A stretch of DNA of 47,110 bases. Origin: Bacillota bacterium. Its GTDB lineage: Bacteria > Bacillota > Desulfitobacteriia > Desulfitobacteriales > JAJXUE01. The notes beneath the pieces were generated by a model, which saw nothing but the letters and a program-made list of their open reading frames with translations, was not told where the DNA came from and searched no databases. Below are positions 24,709 through 32,973 of the stretch, one piece after another (within the stretch, counting starts at the first letter, position 1; each line of letters begins with the position of its first letter). The stretch spans positions 1-47,110 of the forward strand of contig JAJZPO010000014.1 in the NCBI GenBank assembly GCA_021811155.1, written 5' to 3'. The position numbers and the translations under genes were made by a program.

Positions 24709-25377
24709 GTGTCTCTGGTAACCTTTTTACTGGCCCTGGTAATATTCACAGGATTGCTGGCAGCCATTCCCTTTCAGTTCAGGTTCAGTTACCGGCGGGT
24801 AGGGGAAAATGACAGGCTGACTATTGGCCTGAGTTGTTTTTCAGGTCTGTGGAGCTACAAGGTGGACATTCCTGCATTGGACTGGCGCTGGTCCCTGATT
24901 CCCCATCTCCGCTTCACCAAGGAGTCTAGCGACGGCCAGGGCCAAAAAACGCAGACCGAGGAGATAAAACCCAGGCGGTTTAACTTGTGGCTGGTAAACC
25001 GTATTCTGGGGCAATTTTTTAGCTTGGTGCACCAGGCCCGGCGGGTCAGGCGCTGGTTTTATAAAGGGATCCGCTGCAGCGATTTGCGCTGCATCGTCGA
25101 AGTAGGGGTGGAGGATGCGGCCGACACAGGCTTGATGGTTGGCGGACTCTGGAGCTTACTTGGCTATTACCTGGGGAAACTCAACAACAATATCACTTTC
25201 CAGGTCCCAAAACCCCAGGTGGCAGTGTACCCCTCCTTCCGCACGCCCCAATTCAAAGTTGACATCGATTGCATATTTGATGTGAGGATAGGTCATATAC
25301 TAATTGCCGGCTTTAAAGTGTTCAGGATCGTCAAGCTTGGCTTAAAGGGGGTAAAACCTGGTGAACCATCCCATTGA
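24709..25377 (+). CDS. DUF2953 protein (YtfI-like)
   Basis: A 222-residue protein with an N-terminal membrane segment (LVTFLLALVIFTGLLAAIPF) and the DUF2953 pattern later: CSDLRCIVEVGVEDAADTGLMVGGLWSLLGYY and IDCIFDVRIGHILIAGFKVF. In Bacillus its homologue ytfI lies directly before ytfJ/gerW. GTG 24709 is chosen for the spacing to GCAGGTG (24694-24700). Compared with the second junction copy at 27119-27240, one A is missing near 25348. The reading frame therefore runs past the expected TGG-TGA end into eight extra residues (…KPGEPSH). Confidence 0.8.
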   Translation: MSLVTFLLALVIFTGLLAAIPFQFRFSYRRVGENDRLTIGLSCFSGLWSYKVDIPALDWRWSLIPHLRFTKESSDGQGQKTQTEEIKPRRFNLWLVNRILGQFFSLVHQARRVRRWFYKGIRCSDLRCIVEVGVEDAADTGLMVGGLWSLLGYYLGKLNNNITFQVPKPQVAVYPSFRTPQFKVDIDCIFDVRIGHILIAGFKVFRIVKLGLKGVKPGEPSH

Positions 25378-25389
25378 AGCACTTATGGG
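25267..25389 (+). repeat. Junction duplication, copy A (DUF2953 3' end + gerW 5' end)
   Basis: These 123 bases align with 27119-27240 at about 86% identity by my count (17 differences including one indel). They contain the last third of the DUF2953 tail and the first codons of gerW. Confidence 0.85.
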
Positions 25390-25411
25390 GCCAAGCACGG
25401 ATATTGCATGA
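25361..25411 (+). pseudogene. Truncated gerW 5' remnant
   Basis: GTG at 25361 opens a frame of 16 residues starting MNHPIEALM, identical to the N-terminus of the intact gerW at 27214. It then diverges and stops at TGA 25409-25411. It is the broken original start of gerW left of the inserted cassette. Confidence 0.75.
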
Positions 25412-25442
25412 CCTGGGAATATTTCCGAATGAAATATGGATG

Positions 25443-25486
25443 GGCAACCGCACACTCACGACTGAAGTCACGAGTGTGCGGTTGCC
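25443..25486. repeat. Hairpin resembling an IS200/IS605-type end
   Basis: Perfect 15-bp arms GGCAACCGCACACTC / GAGTGTGCGGTTGCC flank a centre with an inner ACT-GA-AGT hairpin. Read on the minus strand the centre is CTCGTGACTTCAGTCGTGAG, close to the subterminal hairpins I know from IS605/TnpB right ends. No transposase is present. Confidence 0.5.
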
Positions 25487-25544
25487 GGGCATCAATCTGA
25501 CAGTCGTGTCTTTTGCCTGTGCCAAAAAACACCAGAAGATGTTG

Positions 25545-25598
25545 TTGACACCTCTGTTACTATCGTTTAGAATATTCTAAACGATAGTAACAGAGGTG
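25545..25598 (+). promoter_or_regulatory. Promoter inside a perfect 50-bp palindrome (operator of the GbsR-type gene)
   Basis: TTGACA (25545-25550) and TAGAAT (25568-25573) are spaced by 17 bases. The stretch 25549-25598 is a perfect palindrome with 25-bp arms and no loop, centred on GAATATTC. The left arm covers the promoter core and the right arm covers the start site and the AGAGGTGA ribosome site. It is the natural binding site for the dimeric regulator encoded just downstream. Confidence 0.85.
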
Positions 25599-25603
25599 AC
25601 TCC

Positions 25604-26149
25604 GTGCATACCGAGTTAGAGTTGGCACAAGAACGGTTAATTGATGCCCTTGGCAGGCAAAGCGCTTTTTGGGGAGTTGGAAAGGTAACCGGTGAGTTAT
25701 TCGCGGTCTTATATTTAGCAATGGAACCTTTGAGTTTGGGGGAAGTTGCCAAAGCCTTGAAAGTAAGTAAGGGAAATGTCAGTGTTGCCATCCGGGTTTT
25801 GGAACAGCTTGGAATGGTTAAGCGTGTTTACAGGCGGGGAGACCGGCGTGTGTATTTTGAAGCAGAGACAGATTTTTGGCTTATCGCCCATCGTGTGTTA
25901 GAAAGAAGAAACAAGCCGGAATTTCACGAGTCTTTCAGCACTCTGCGAGAAAGCTTAAGTCATGCCCTGACAGCAGAGTCGTCCATTCACAAGGATTTTG
26001 TGTTAAGCAGGTTAGACAAGCTAAATAGTTTTTATGACGAATTGGACTCTATTGTTAATCTCTTACTAAAATTAGACCCCCGTCATATCTCTCGGATAAT
26101 TCGTTTGGTCTCTCGCTTTCAAGCTAAGAAGCAAGACACTGACCTGTAG
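25604..26149 (+). CDS. GbsR/MarR-family transcriptional regulator
   Basis: A 181-residue winged-helix repressor of the GbsR branch. The DNA-binding domain is at about residues 30-90 (ELFAVLYLAMEPLSLGEVAKALKVSKGNVSVAIRVLEQLGMVKRVYRRGDRRVYFEAE), followed by a helical dimerisation part. GbsR relatives often sense osmolyte or related small molecules; the ligand here is unknown. GTG 25604 follows AGAGGTGA within the palindrome. Its promoter lies in the palindrome, so autoregulation is likely, together with the epimerase gene behind it. Base composition looks more AT-rich than the flanking genes. Confidence 0.85.
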   Translation: MHTELELAQERLIDALGRQSAFWGVGKVTGELFAVLYLAMEPLSLGEVAKALKVSKGNVSVAIRVLEQLGMVKRVYRRGDRRVYFEAETDFWLIAHRVLERRNKPEFHESFSTLRESLSHALTAESSIHKDFVLSRLDKLNSFYDELDSIVNLLLKLDPRHISRIIRLVSRFQAKKQDTDL

Positions 26150-26214
26150 ATGGCTTGGAGGATGGGAAAATGGTAGAGACTATTTTTTTTGGTCGCCATT
26201 CCGGAGGTGGGAAG

Positions 26215-27132
26215 ATGAATGTCTTGATCTTTGGTGGGACAGGTTTTGTCGGGAGAAACCTGACAGATGAATTGCTTGATAATGGATATCAGGTGTTCAT
26301 TGTAACAAGGAATCGCCAAAGAACGGCCAAGGACTTGGGACATGAAGCAGAGGTGATTGAGTGGGACAATAATTCCCCTCTTTCCTCTATAAATAAGTTT
26401 GGGGCAATTGACGTTGTTATTAATCTGGCGGGGGAGTCTATAGGCAACCGTCGCTGGTCCAAGGCAGTGAAGCACGAAATTTTGGCGAGCAGGATTAGAA
26501 CTACCCGTGCAATTGTTTCTGCCATCAACAATCATACCATTGAGCCGAAAGTGCTGATTAACGCTTCAGCAGTTGGATATTATGGACCTCGGCAAGATGA
26601 TGAGATTACTGAGTATGAAGCAGCGGGACAGGACTTTCTGGCTCAAGTTTGCCGGGAGTGGGAAAACGAAGCATACAAGGTTAAATGCGATCTGACCAGA
26701 GTTGTTACTGTTCGGATTGGCGTTGTTTTGGGAAAAGAAGGGGCTCTTAACAGAATGGCGATGCCCTTTAAGTCCTACATGGGAGGTCCTTTGGGCACGG
26801 GAAACCAATGGCTTTCCTGGATACACGTCAAGGACCTGACGGGTTTGATACGGTTCGTAATTGAACATCAAGAACTTATAGGACCAATCAATGCCACTGC
26901 TCCGGAGCCGCTAACCATGAGGAACTTTTGCCATGTTTTGGGTGAAGTTATGAATCGGCCCTCCTGGTTGCCAGTTCCGGAATTTATACTTAAGATAGCA
27001 TTAGGACAAATGGCTGAAATGTTAATACACGGTCAAAGGGTTGTGCCGAATAAAATTATTGGCGCAGGTTTTAAGTTTCGGTTTCCTAAACTAAAACCGG
27101 CGCTAGAGGATGCTTTAGGATTGCATATTTAA
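26215..27132 (+). CDS. TIGR01777-type SDR epimerase (SDR39U1-like)
   Basis: A 305-residue NAD(P)-binding protein. The Rossmann motif FGGTGFVG is at the N-terminus, followed by VINLAGESIGNRRWS, the NASAVGYYG active-site region, GVVLGKEGALNRM and WIHVKDL, and a C-terminal DUF1731-like part. The substrate of this family is not known. ATG 26215 follows GGAGGTGGGAAG, much better than the TTG at 26155. The last residues and the TAA are supplied by the duplicated junction (27119-27240), so the native C-terminus may have been altered. It is co-transcribed with the regulator. Confidence 0.85.
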   Translation: MNVLIFGGTGFVGRNLTDELLDNGYQVFIVTRNRQRTAKDLGHEAEVIEWDNNSPLSSINKFGAIDVVINLAGESIGNRRWSKAVKHEILASRIRTTRAIVSAINNHTIEPKVLINASAVGYYGPRQDDEITEYEAAGQDFLAQVCREWENEAYKVKCDLTRVVTVRIGVVLGKEGALNRMAMPFKSYMGGPLGTGNQWLSWIHVKDLTGLIRFVIEHQELIGPINATAPEPLTMRNFCHVLGEVMNRPSWLPVPEFILKIALGQMAEMLIHGQRVVPNKIIGAGFKFRFPKLKPALEDALGLHI

Positions 27133-27240
27133 TCTTAGGATAGGTCATATTATAATTGCCGGTTTTAAAGCGTTCTGGATTGACAAACTTGGATTAAAAG
27201 GGGGTAAAATCTGGTGAACCATCCCATTGAAGCATTAATG
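27119..27240 (+). repeat. Junction duplication, copy B (DUF2953 3' end + intact gerW start)
   Basis: Second copy of 25267-25389. In this copy the DUF2953 frame is intact to its end (GHIIIAGFKAFWIDKLGLKGGKIW) and its TGA overlaps the gerW GTG as GTGA. Many differences from copy A are synonymous or conservative, so it appears to derive from a real related DUF2953 gene. Confidence 0.85.
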
Positions 27241-27648
27241 AAAACCGCCATGGAAAGCATCAAGGAAATGGTGGATGTGAATACGATAGTTGGTGATGCC
27301 GTGGAGACTCCGGATGGCAGCGTGATAATTCCTGTCTCCCGGGTTGCCTGCGGTTTTGCCGCGGGCGGCAGTGAGTTTGATACAGGCAGTTCCGGTGCAT
27401 CCGCCAAGACCCAGGACGGGACTGCACTCCCTTTCGGCGGGGGCAGCGGCGCCGGAGTTTCGGTTCAGCCGGTGGGTTTCCTGGTAGTTGGCAACGGTCA
27501 GGTGAGGCTCTTAGCCGTGGACAGCAACGCTGTGTTTGACCGGTTAATAGATGCGGTGCCCCAGGTAATCGACAAGGTGAGCCAGATCATCAAGGGCGAT
27601 AAACCCGGAGAAGAACTACAGGTGAAAAAAGTAGAAGTGGAACATTAG
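27214..27648 (+). CDS. gerW: Spore germination/sporulation protein GerW (YtfJ)
   Basis: A 144-residue YtfJ-family protein: HPIEALMKTAMESIKEMVDVNTIVGDAVETPDGSVIIPVSRVACGFAAGG, a glycine-rich GGGSGAGVSVQPVGFLVV, and LDSNAV-like VDSNAVFDRL. In Bacillus it is made in the forespore under sigma-F and is needed for normal germination. The start GTG follows AAAAGGGGG. It is intact; a broken copy of its start remains at 25361. Confidence 0.92.
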   Translation: MNHPIEALMKTAMESIKEMVDVNTIVGDAVETPDGSVIIPVSRVACGFAAGGSEFDTGSSGASAKTQDGTALPFGGGSGAGVSVQPVGFLVVGNGQVRLLAVDSNAVFDRLIDAVPQVIDKVSQIIKGDKPGEELQVKKVEVEH

Positions 27649-27676
27649 ATCCGTCGAACCTGTAACTAAAGCTACT

Positions 27677-27700
27677 GAAGGCGTAAAGCCTTCTTTTTTT
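27677..27700 (+). terminator. Intrinsic terminator of gerW
   Basis: Stem GAAGGC / GCCTTC with loop GTAAA is followed by seven T. The rest of the gap to 27946 is AT-rich and holds only a spaced inverted repeat (ATCCGTTTCT at 27701 and AGAAACGGAT at 27809). Confidence 0.88.
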
Positions 27701-27946
27701 ATCCGTTTCTGTTTGCCGCATGAATGGCCTGGAAATCGCCAGATTCCAAACTTGCTTCCTCAACCGTTTTTGGAAACTTTTGTAAAGAAGCTTGGCAAAA
27801 GTTAACTAGAAACGGATGTTTTTGTTGTTAAGACCCAATTATCCATAGTATGATTAAATTATATAAAAATTGCTTTTTTTTAATTGGGATTAAGCTTTAA
27901 TAAGCGGGTTCTAGCTGAATCATGGTAAAGAATTGGAGTGGGCGCT

Positions 27947-30244
27947 ATGCGTTTAAGTATTTGCATGATGGTAAAAAACGAAGAGAAGAACCTGGAAAGG
28001 TGCCTGAAAAGTCAGCACCCTCTCAGAGAAGCCCTGGATTCAGAATTGATTATCATCGATACGGGTTCAACGGACAGCACTGTGCAGATTGCGGAACGCT
28101 TCACTGAGCAAGTCTATTTGCACCCATGGGACAACGACTTTTCCGGGATGAGAAATAAATCCATCAGCTACGCCAAAGGGGACTGGATTCTGATTATCGA
28201 TGCGGATGAGGAAATCCTGGACGCGGCGGCAATGATTAACTTCTTGACCTCTGAAGATTCGAAGCTCTACGGGAGTGCTGGGGTAACTGTAATCAGCCCG
28301 GTGTTTGAAGAGTCGCAGTCTGTGAAATCTGTTTTTGTGCAATGCCGGTTGTTCAAAAACGACGGATGCTTCAGGTATGAAGGCACTGTGCATAACCAGC
28401 CCAAGTTTAAGGGTGAGACTATAACCTTGGAAACAAGTTTCATGCACTATGGTTACATAGCTACAGACAAAGAACTGATGGACCGGAAGTTCCTTAGGAC
28501 CAGCACCCTGCTCAAGTCAGAGCTGGAAAAGGATCCGCAAAACGTCTATTACCGCTTTCAACTTTCAACATCCTACAAAATGCACGGCGACATTGTGCCT
28601 GCCTTATCAGAAATCTTGCTGGCTTACGACCAGATGCGCAAGCAGAAGCTGAATCCCCGCGCCAATCTGAACATCTACTACCAGTTGGTAATCTGTCTCA
28701 TTGACAACGAAAGGTACGAAGCGGCAGAACAAAAGTGCATTGAAGGGCTTCAGATAGAAAAAGACCATATCGACCTTTACTACTATTTGGCTGCCATTGA
28801 AGCGAAGTTTGGCAAAAACGAATTAGCCATAAAGGATTATGAGACTTACCTAAAGCTAGTGGCAGATTACGACAATCTGGCTGCGCGCAAGGACTGTGCT
28901 TTTTACACTCTGGGAAGGGTGGAAGAGGTTCAGCTTAAGTTAGCGGGATTATACTTGAAAAAAGGGAATCACGCCAGATCCTTGGCTAACCTTGAGCATG
29001 TCACGGCAAAAGAATTTGCTCCTAATGTTATCGATGCCCGGGTCAAGCTCTTGATTGCCTGGGACAAGCTCACTGAGTTGAAAGAATTTTTTTTGCAAAC
29101 GGTGGCAGCGGGAAATCCTTTCAGCAGCATCATTTTTGATGCGCTGGAAACGCAGAAAAACACGCTGGAACAGGACGCACGCCCCGATTTTCTGCGCCTG
29201 TTTTCCAACGGGTCCAGCGAGTATGAACGGCTCAATTCCATCAGGCTGGCCTTCTCTGCGGGTAACGCGGCGATATTGGACCAGCTTGATAGTTTTGTGC
29301 AGGAGGCCAATCTTAATGCCTGCGGCTCCTTTTTTGCTGATGTACTTTATTATGCGCTGCGTCTGAACGGGCCATTGGGAAAGATGTTCCGCAATGTTTC
29401 TGAAGACAAGCTGAATGACTTTTTCAATTATCTCAGACAGGAATACAAAGACCTGGACGAGCATGTTGAAAGATACCTGGACAAGTTTTCGCCGGCTAAC
29501 CTGCCTGCCGATGCCAGGATGAACAAGGTATTGGCGCGCCATACACTGCTGGCTGGCAAATTGCAGGAGTCCGCATATAAGTCCGTCTTCCTGAAATATG
29601 TGAGTGATGGAATGCTGTGGGTCAGGAAAACTTACTCTGAATTCAGCCTGCAGAGTGAAAACGTGTCTTTGCTCAATGACCATGAAGCCGGGTTCTTCAT
29701 TTATCTGGCCCTGGCAGAGGAAGCCAGGAAAACCAGTGAAAGTGAGTACGTCAGATATCTGCGTCAAGCCCTTCAGGCCTACCCGGCAATGAGCAAAGGC
29801 ATTGAACTGCTCCTACAAGAGTTGAAACTAAGACAACAGCAGAAAGAAGAATTTGAGAAATACCGGGTAGCGGTCAAGGAGGCTATCAGTAATTTTATCG
29901 CTCGTGGCCAACTGAAGGAAGCTTGGCAGGTTATTAACGAGTATGAACAAATAGTCGAGGATGATGTACAAGTTCAGAGTATGAAAGCGGTCATTTTAGT
30001 TCTCGAAGGAGACTTATCCAATGCAGACAGGATCCTGCAAGAAGCATTGATTAAGTACCCTAAGGATTTTAACCTATTATACAATATGGGATATGTTTAC
30101 CAAAAACTTGGAAAGTTTGAGGATGCTTTGAAGACTTATGAGGTCGCTAGAAGTCACTGCGTTGAACCCAAACTTATTCAGGAGATTGAAGAGGCACTAT
30201 CAGGTGTGGCAGCCCAATTGTCGCTTGCAATAGGTAGAAAATAA
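27947..30244 (+). CDS. GT2 (SunS-like) glycosyltransferase with TPR repeats
   Basis: A 765-residue protein. The N-terminal domain (about 1-230) is a family-2 glycosyltransferase: SICMMVKNEEKNLERCL, IIDTGSTDSTV, WDNDFSGMRNKSI and the nucleotide-sugar DxD motif IIDADEE near residue 84. The remainder is helical repeat, with recognisable TPR units (for example LLYNMGYVYQKLGKFEDALKTYEVA near the end). Such proteins often glycosylate proteins or peptides. ATG 27947 follows GGAGTG. The last 80 residues resemble the N-terminal region of the opposing glycosyltransferase at 32974-34353. The acceptor is unknown. Confidence 0.85.
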   Translation: MRLSICMMVKNEEKNLERCLKSQHPLREALDSELIIIDTGSTDSTVQIAERFTEQVYLHPWDNDFSGMRNKSISYAKGDWILIIDADEEILDAAAMINFLTSEDSKLYGSAGVTVISPVFEESQSVKSVFVQCRLFKNDGCFRYEGTVHNQPKFKGETITLETSFMHYGYIATDKELMDRKFLRTSTLLKSELEKDPQNVYYRFQLSTSYKMHGDIVPALSEILLAYDQMRKQKLNPRANLNIYYQLVICLIDNERYEAAEQKCIEGLQIEKDHIDLYYYLAAIEAKFGKNELAIKDYETYLKLVADYDNLAARKDCAFYTLGRVEEVQLKLAGLYLKKGNHARSLANLEHVTAKEFAPNVIDARVKLLIAWDKLTELKEFFLQTVAAGNPFSSIIFDALETQKNTLEQDARPDFLRLFSNGSSEYERLNSIRLAFSAGNAAILDQLDSFVQEANLNACGSFFADVLYYALRLNGPLGKMFRNVSEDKLNDFFNYLRQEYKDLDEHVERYLDKFSPANLPADARMNKVLARHTLLAGKLQESAYKSVFLKYVSDGMLWVRKTYSEFSLQSENVSLLNDHEAGFFIYLALAEEARKTSESEYVRYLRQALQAYPAMSKGIELLLQELKLRQQQKEEFEKYRVAVKEAISNFIARGQLKEAWQVINEYEQIVEDDVQVQSMKAVILVLEGDLSNADRILQEALIKYPKDFNLLYNMGYVYQKLGKFEDALKTYEVARSHCVEPKLIQEIEEALSGVAAQLSLAIGRK

Positions 30245-30274
30245 CTAAAAAAAGGGCGCAGGGGACCTCTGGCA

Positions 30275-30796
30275 CTATATTCTGCTTTTAATTACCTTCG
30301 CGGATACACCCACTGCAACAGAGAATTCGGGAATATTCTTGTTGACTACCGCATTAGCACCGATTTTGCTGCCACGACCTATATTGACACCTGGCAGGAT
30401 TACCGCACCTATGCCAATGTTGCAATCACTACCTATGATTATCCGCGCATACTCTAGTCCGGAAAATAATATAGGAATATCTGTGCCCAATTCCTTATGT
30501 TTGGCAGCATGAATTTTGACCCCGGGGCCAATTCCAACATTTTCGCCAATTTCGACGCCGCCTGCCCCATGGATGAAGCACTGTTGCCCAATCCAGGTAT
30601 TTGAACCTATTGAAATTACAGAATTGTAGTATCCCTTTAGGATAGTATCGTGGCCAAGATAAATATTGTCTCCCAGTTCGATGTTTTCAGGGTGAAAAAT
30701 ACGAACACCATCCTCAACGATGACGTTTTTACCACAGCTCTTAAGTAATCTGAGATCATTTGTACCCGGGCCTTCGCTTCGCCACAACTTTTGCAT
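30275..30796 (-). CDS. Left-handed beta-helix acyltransferase (sugar O-acetyltransferase-like)
   Basis: A 173-residue hexapeptide-repeat protein. Repeats such as IELGDNIYLG, ISIGSNTWIGQQCFI, VEIGENVGIGPGVKI, IIIGSDCNIGIGAVI and VNIGRGSKIGANAVV run through most of the length, with the catalytic-type histidine in KIHAAKH. It most likely acetylates an amino or hydroxyl sugar made by the neighbouring genes. The second ATG (30796) has better spacing to the AAAGGA site than the first (30808). It is last in a four-gene minus-strand operon. Confidence 0.82.
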   Translation of the reverse strand: MQKLWRSEGPGTNDLRLLKSCGKNVIVEDGVRIFHPENIELGDNIYLGHDTILKGYYNSVISIGSNTWIGQQCFIHGAGGVEIGENVGIGPGVKIHAAKHKELGTDIPILFSGLEYARIIIGSDCNIGIGAVILPGVNIGRGSKIGANAVVNKNIPEFSVAVGVSAKVIKSRI

Positions 30797-30815
30797 GTGT
30801 GATACCATTCCTTTG

Positions 30816-31967
30816 TTATAAATTTGAATGAATTAATGATTGAATCGTATTGTTCAAACACTCAACCACTATAATTTGATCGTCCATGCTCAAGAAGGTA
30901 TGTAAAGGTAGGGTGAGAGCACGCGCAGCTACATCGACTGCAATAGGGTAATCCCTGGGGCAGTAGTGCAACGTATCAGCATAATAATTTGTATCGGGTA
31001 TGAAAATTGTTCCGATGGTTACCTCTATCCCCTTACCCCTCATCTCAGCAATTATGGTATTCCTTAAATACTGTAGACGTTTCTCAACCAAAACAACATA
31101 CGACTGAAATATGTGTCTACCGACTTTTTGCACAGGTATATGCACATTGTTCTCTGCAAGTAACGAATCATATCGTGACGCATATTTACGGCGAAGAGCA
31201 ATAATGTTCTCAAGTTTTGACATCTGTACGTTACCTATTGCGGCTTGAATTTCAGTCATGCGGAAGTTATAACCTGGCAGGGTGAAGTTCGTTTTTCCTG
31301 TGTGAGTTACCTGACCATGATTGCGCAAGCAAATCAACTGCTCATAAACTACTGGTGATGAGGTGGTAATGATCCCGCCTTCACCGGTAGTAATCGCTTT
31401 TCTTGGGTGAAAACTGAAACAACCGATATCCCCCCATGCTCCAGCTTTTTTACCATTAATATCCGCGCCAAGAGCGCAGGCTGCATCCTCAACCACCTTG
31501 AGACTAAAATCATGGGCTATTCTAAGAATCTCTGGCATGTCAGCCATCTGACCAAAAGTGTGAACCGGTAATATCGCTTTGAGTTTACGGTTATCGCTTG
31601 CAGCGGCATGAAAGAATTCTTTAATCTTTAGTTTCAAATCAGTTACACTCATGTTAAAGGTGTCAGGTTCTATATCTACGAAAATCGGCCGAGCACCGCA
31701 ATGGATAATGGCGTTTGCCGTTGATACCCATGAATAGGCAGTGACCAAAACAAAGTCTCCTGGTCCTATACCCAAAGCCAAAAGGGCCAGATGAAGAGCC
31801 GCCGTACAATTTGTCACAGCTACTGCATATTTAGCACCAATGTAATCAGCTACTTTTGCTTCAAACGTCTGTACACGCTCTCCCTGAACCAAAAAACCCG
31901 ACTTCAAAACTTCATCAACGGCAGTCAGTTCCTCTTCTCCCAGATCAGGTACAGTTAGGCGAATCAT
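30816..31967 (-). CDS. DegT/DnrJ/EryC1/StrS-family sugar aminotransferase
   Basis: A 383-residue PLP aminotransferase that would aminate a keto-sugar nucleotide. Family motifs are FVLVTAYSWVSTANAI, VEDAACALGA, and the PLP lysine in CFSFHPRKAITTGEGG, followed by LRNHGQ and NFRMTEIQAAIGNVQMSKL. The start (MIRLTVPDLG) is taken at 31967, after GGAGATAAAGCC and 25 bases from the epimerase stop; upstream in-frame codons overlap the previous gene. Together with the neighbouring acetyltransferase and epimerase it suggests an acetamido-sugar. Confidence 0.88.
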   Translation of the reverse strand: MIRLTVPDLGEEELTAVDEVLKSGFLVQGERVQTFEAKVADYIGAKYAVAVTNCTAALHLALLALGIGPGDFVLVTAYSWVSTANAIIHCGARPIFVDIEPDTFNMSVTDLKLKIKEFFHAAASDNRKLKAILPVHTFGQMADMPEILRIAHDFSLKVVEDAACALGADINGKKAGAWGDIGCFSFHPRKAITTGEGGIITTSSPVVYEQLICLRNHGQVTHTGKTNFTLPGYNFRMTEIQAAIGNVQMSKLENIIALRRKYASRYDSLLAENNVHIPVQKVGRHIFQSYVVLVEKRLQYLRNTIIAEMRGKGIEVTIGTIFIPDTNYYADTLHYCPRDYPIAVDVAARALTLPLHTFLSMDDQIIVVECLNNTIQSLIHSNL

Positions 31968-31992
31968 TGGCTTTATCTCCTCCGTTGAAGAG

Positions 31993-32952
31993 CTAACTAT
32001 TTGCTCTATACCATTCAATGGTTTTTATCAACCCATCTGTAAGGTTATATCTTGGCTCATAGCCAAGAATTTTTCTTGCCTTTTCAATGCTGGGAATTCT
32101 CAATTCAACATCCACATATCCCTTAGGAACATGCACAATCTTCGATGATGATTGGGCAATTCTCACGATTAATTCAGCCAGCATTGAAATTGTAACTGTA
32201 CCTTTAGGATTTCCAATATTAAAGGAGTGTCCTATAGCCTCCTCTTTTTCCAGGCATAACAGTATTCCGTCAACAAAATCATCAATGAAACACCAGGATC
32301 TAATTTGATCTCCATCACCGTGAATCTGCAGATCCAAGCCTCTTAGAGCTCGCGTAACAAATACATGGACAGCCCCCTCACCCACCTGCCCTGGGCCATA
32401 TACATTAAAAGGCCTAACCGACACTGCAGGCAAACCGTACTCTTTAAAATAGCTATGGCTCAAATGTTCCCCCGCTAATTTACTGACAGAGTATGTCCAT
32501 CTTGCTTCTCCAACTGGAGCTAAATTTGTCGTGCTGGTTTCGTCAACCTTATATGCATATGAACCGAAAACCTCACTGGTGGAAAAGTCAACGAATCGTT
32601 CAAGTTCGCCTTTATGCTTAATCGCTTCCAAGATATTGTAAGTACCGATAACATTAACTTTCATGGTGGTTACAGGGTTCTTTATCACCGTGTCGATTCC
32701 TGCAATCGCCGCTAAATGAATAACAACGTTGGGTTGGAAATTTTTCAGGGTCCTGTTTAAAATTTCAGTGTCAAGGATATCGCCAGTTACAAGCTCTACA
32801 TTCGGATGCTGCAATAAACCTGAACGTTCTATCGAGTTGCGCCATAAATTATCAAACAACATCACGTGATTATTTTCGCAGAGCAGCGAGCATAACCTGG
32901 TTCCTATAAAGCCTGCACCGCCCGTTAAAAATACCCTCTTTCCTGTAATCAA
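31993..32952 (-). CDS. NAD-dependent sugar epimerase/dehydratase
   Basis: A 319-residue extended SDR: the NAD motif TGGAGFIG at the N-terminus, HLAAIAG, the active-site STSEVFG with YSVSK (Tyr-x-x-x-Lys), RPFNVYGPGQ, and a C-terminal substrate part. It acts on a nucleotide sugar; UDP-glucose 4-epimerase-like and dehydratase-like activities cannot be told apart by eye. TTG 32952 is chosen because AGGAGGTG precedes it by 5 bases on the minus strand. Confidence 0.87.
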   Translation of the reverse strand: MITGKRVFLTGGAGFIGTRLCSLLCENNHVMLFDNLWRNSIERSGLLQHPNVELVTGDILDTEILNRTLKNFQPNVVIHLAAIAGIDTVIKNPVTTMKVNVIGTYNILEAIKHKGELERFVDFSTSEVFGSYAYKVDETSTTNLAPVGEARWTYSVSKLAGEHLSHSYFKEYGLPAVSVRPFNVYGPGQVGEGAVHVFVTRALRGLDLQIHGDGDQIRSWCFIDDFVDGILLCLEKEEAIGHSFNIGNPKGTVTISMLAELIVRIAQSSSKIVHVPKGYVDVELRIPSIEKARKILGYEPRYNLTDGLIKTIEWYRANS

Positions 32953-32973
32953 ATTTACACCTCCTGTATCCAA

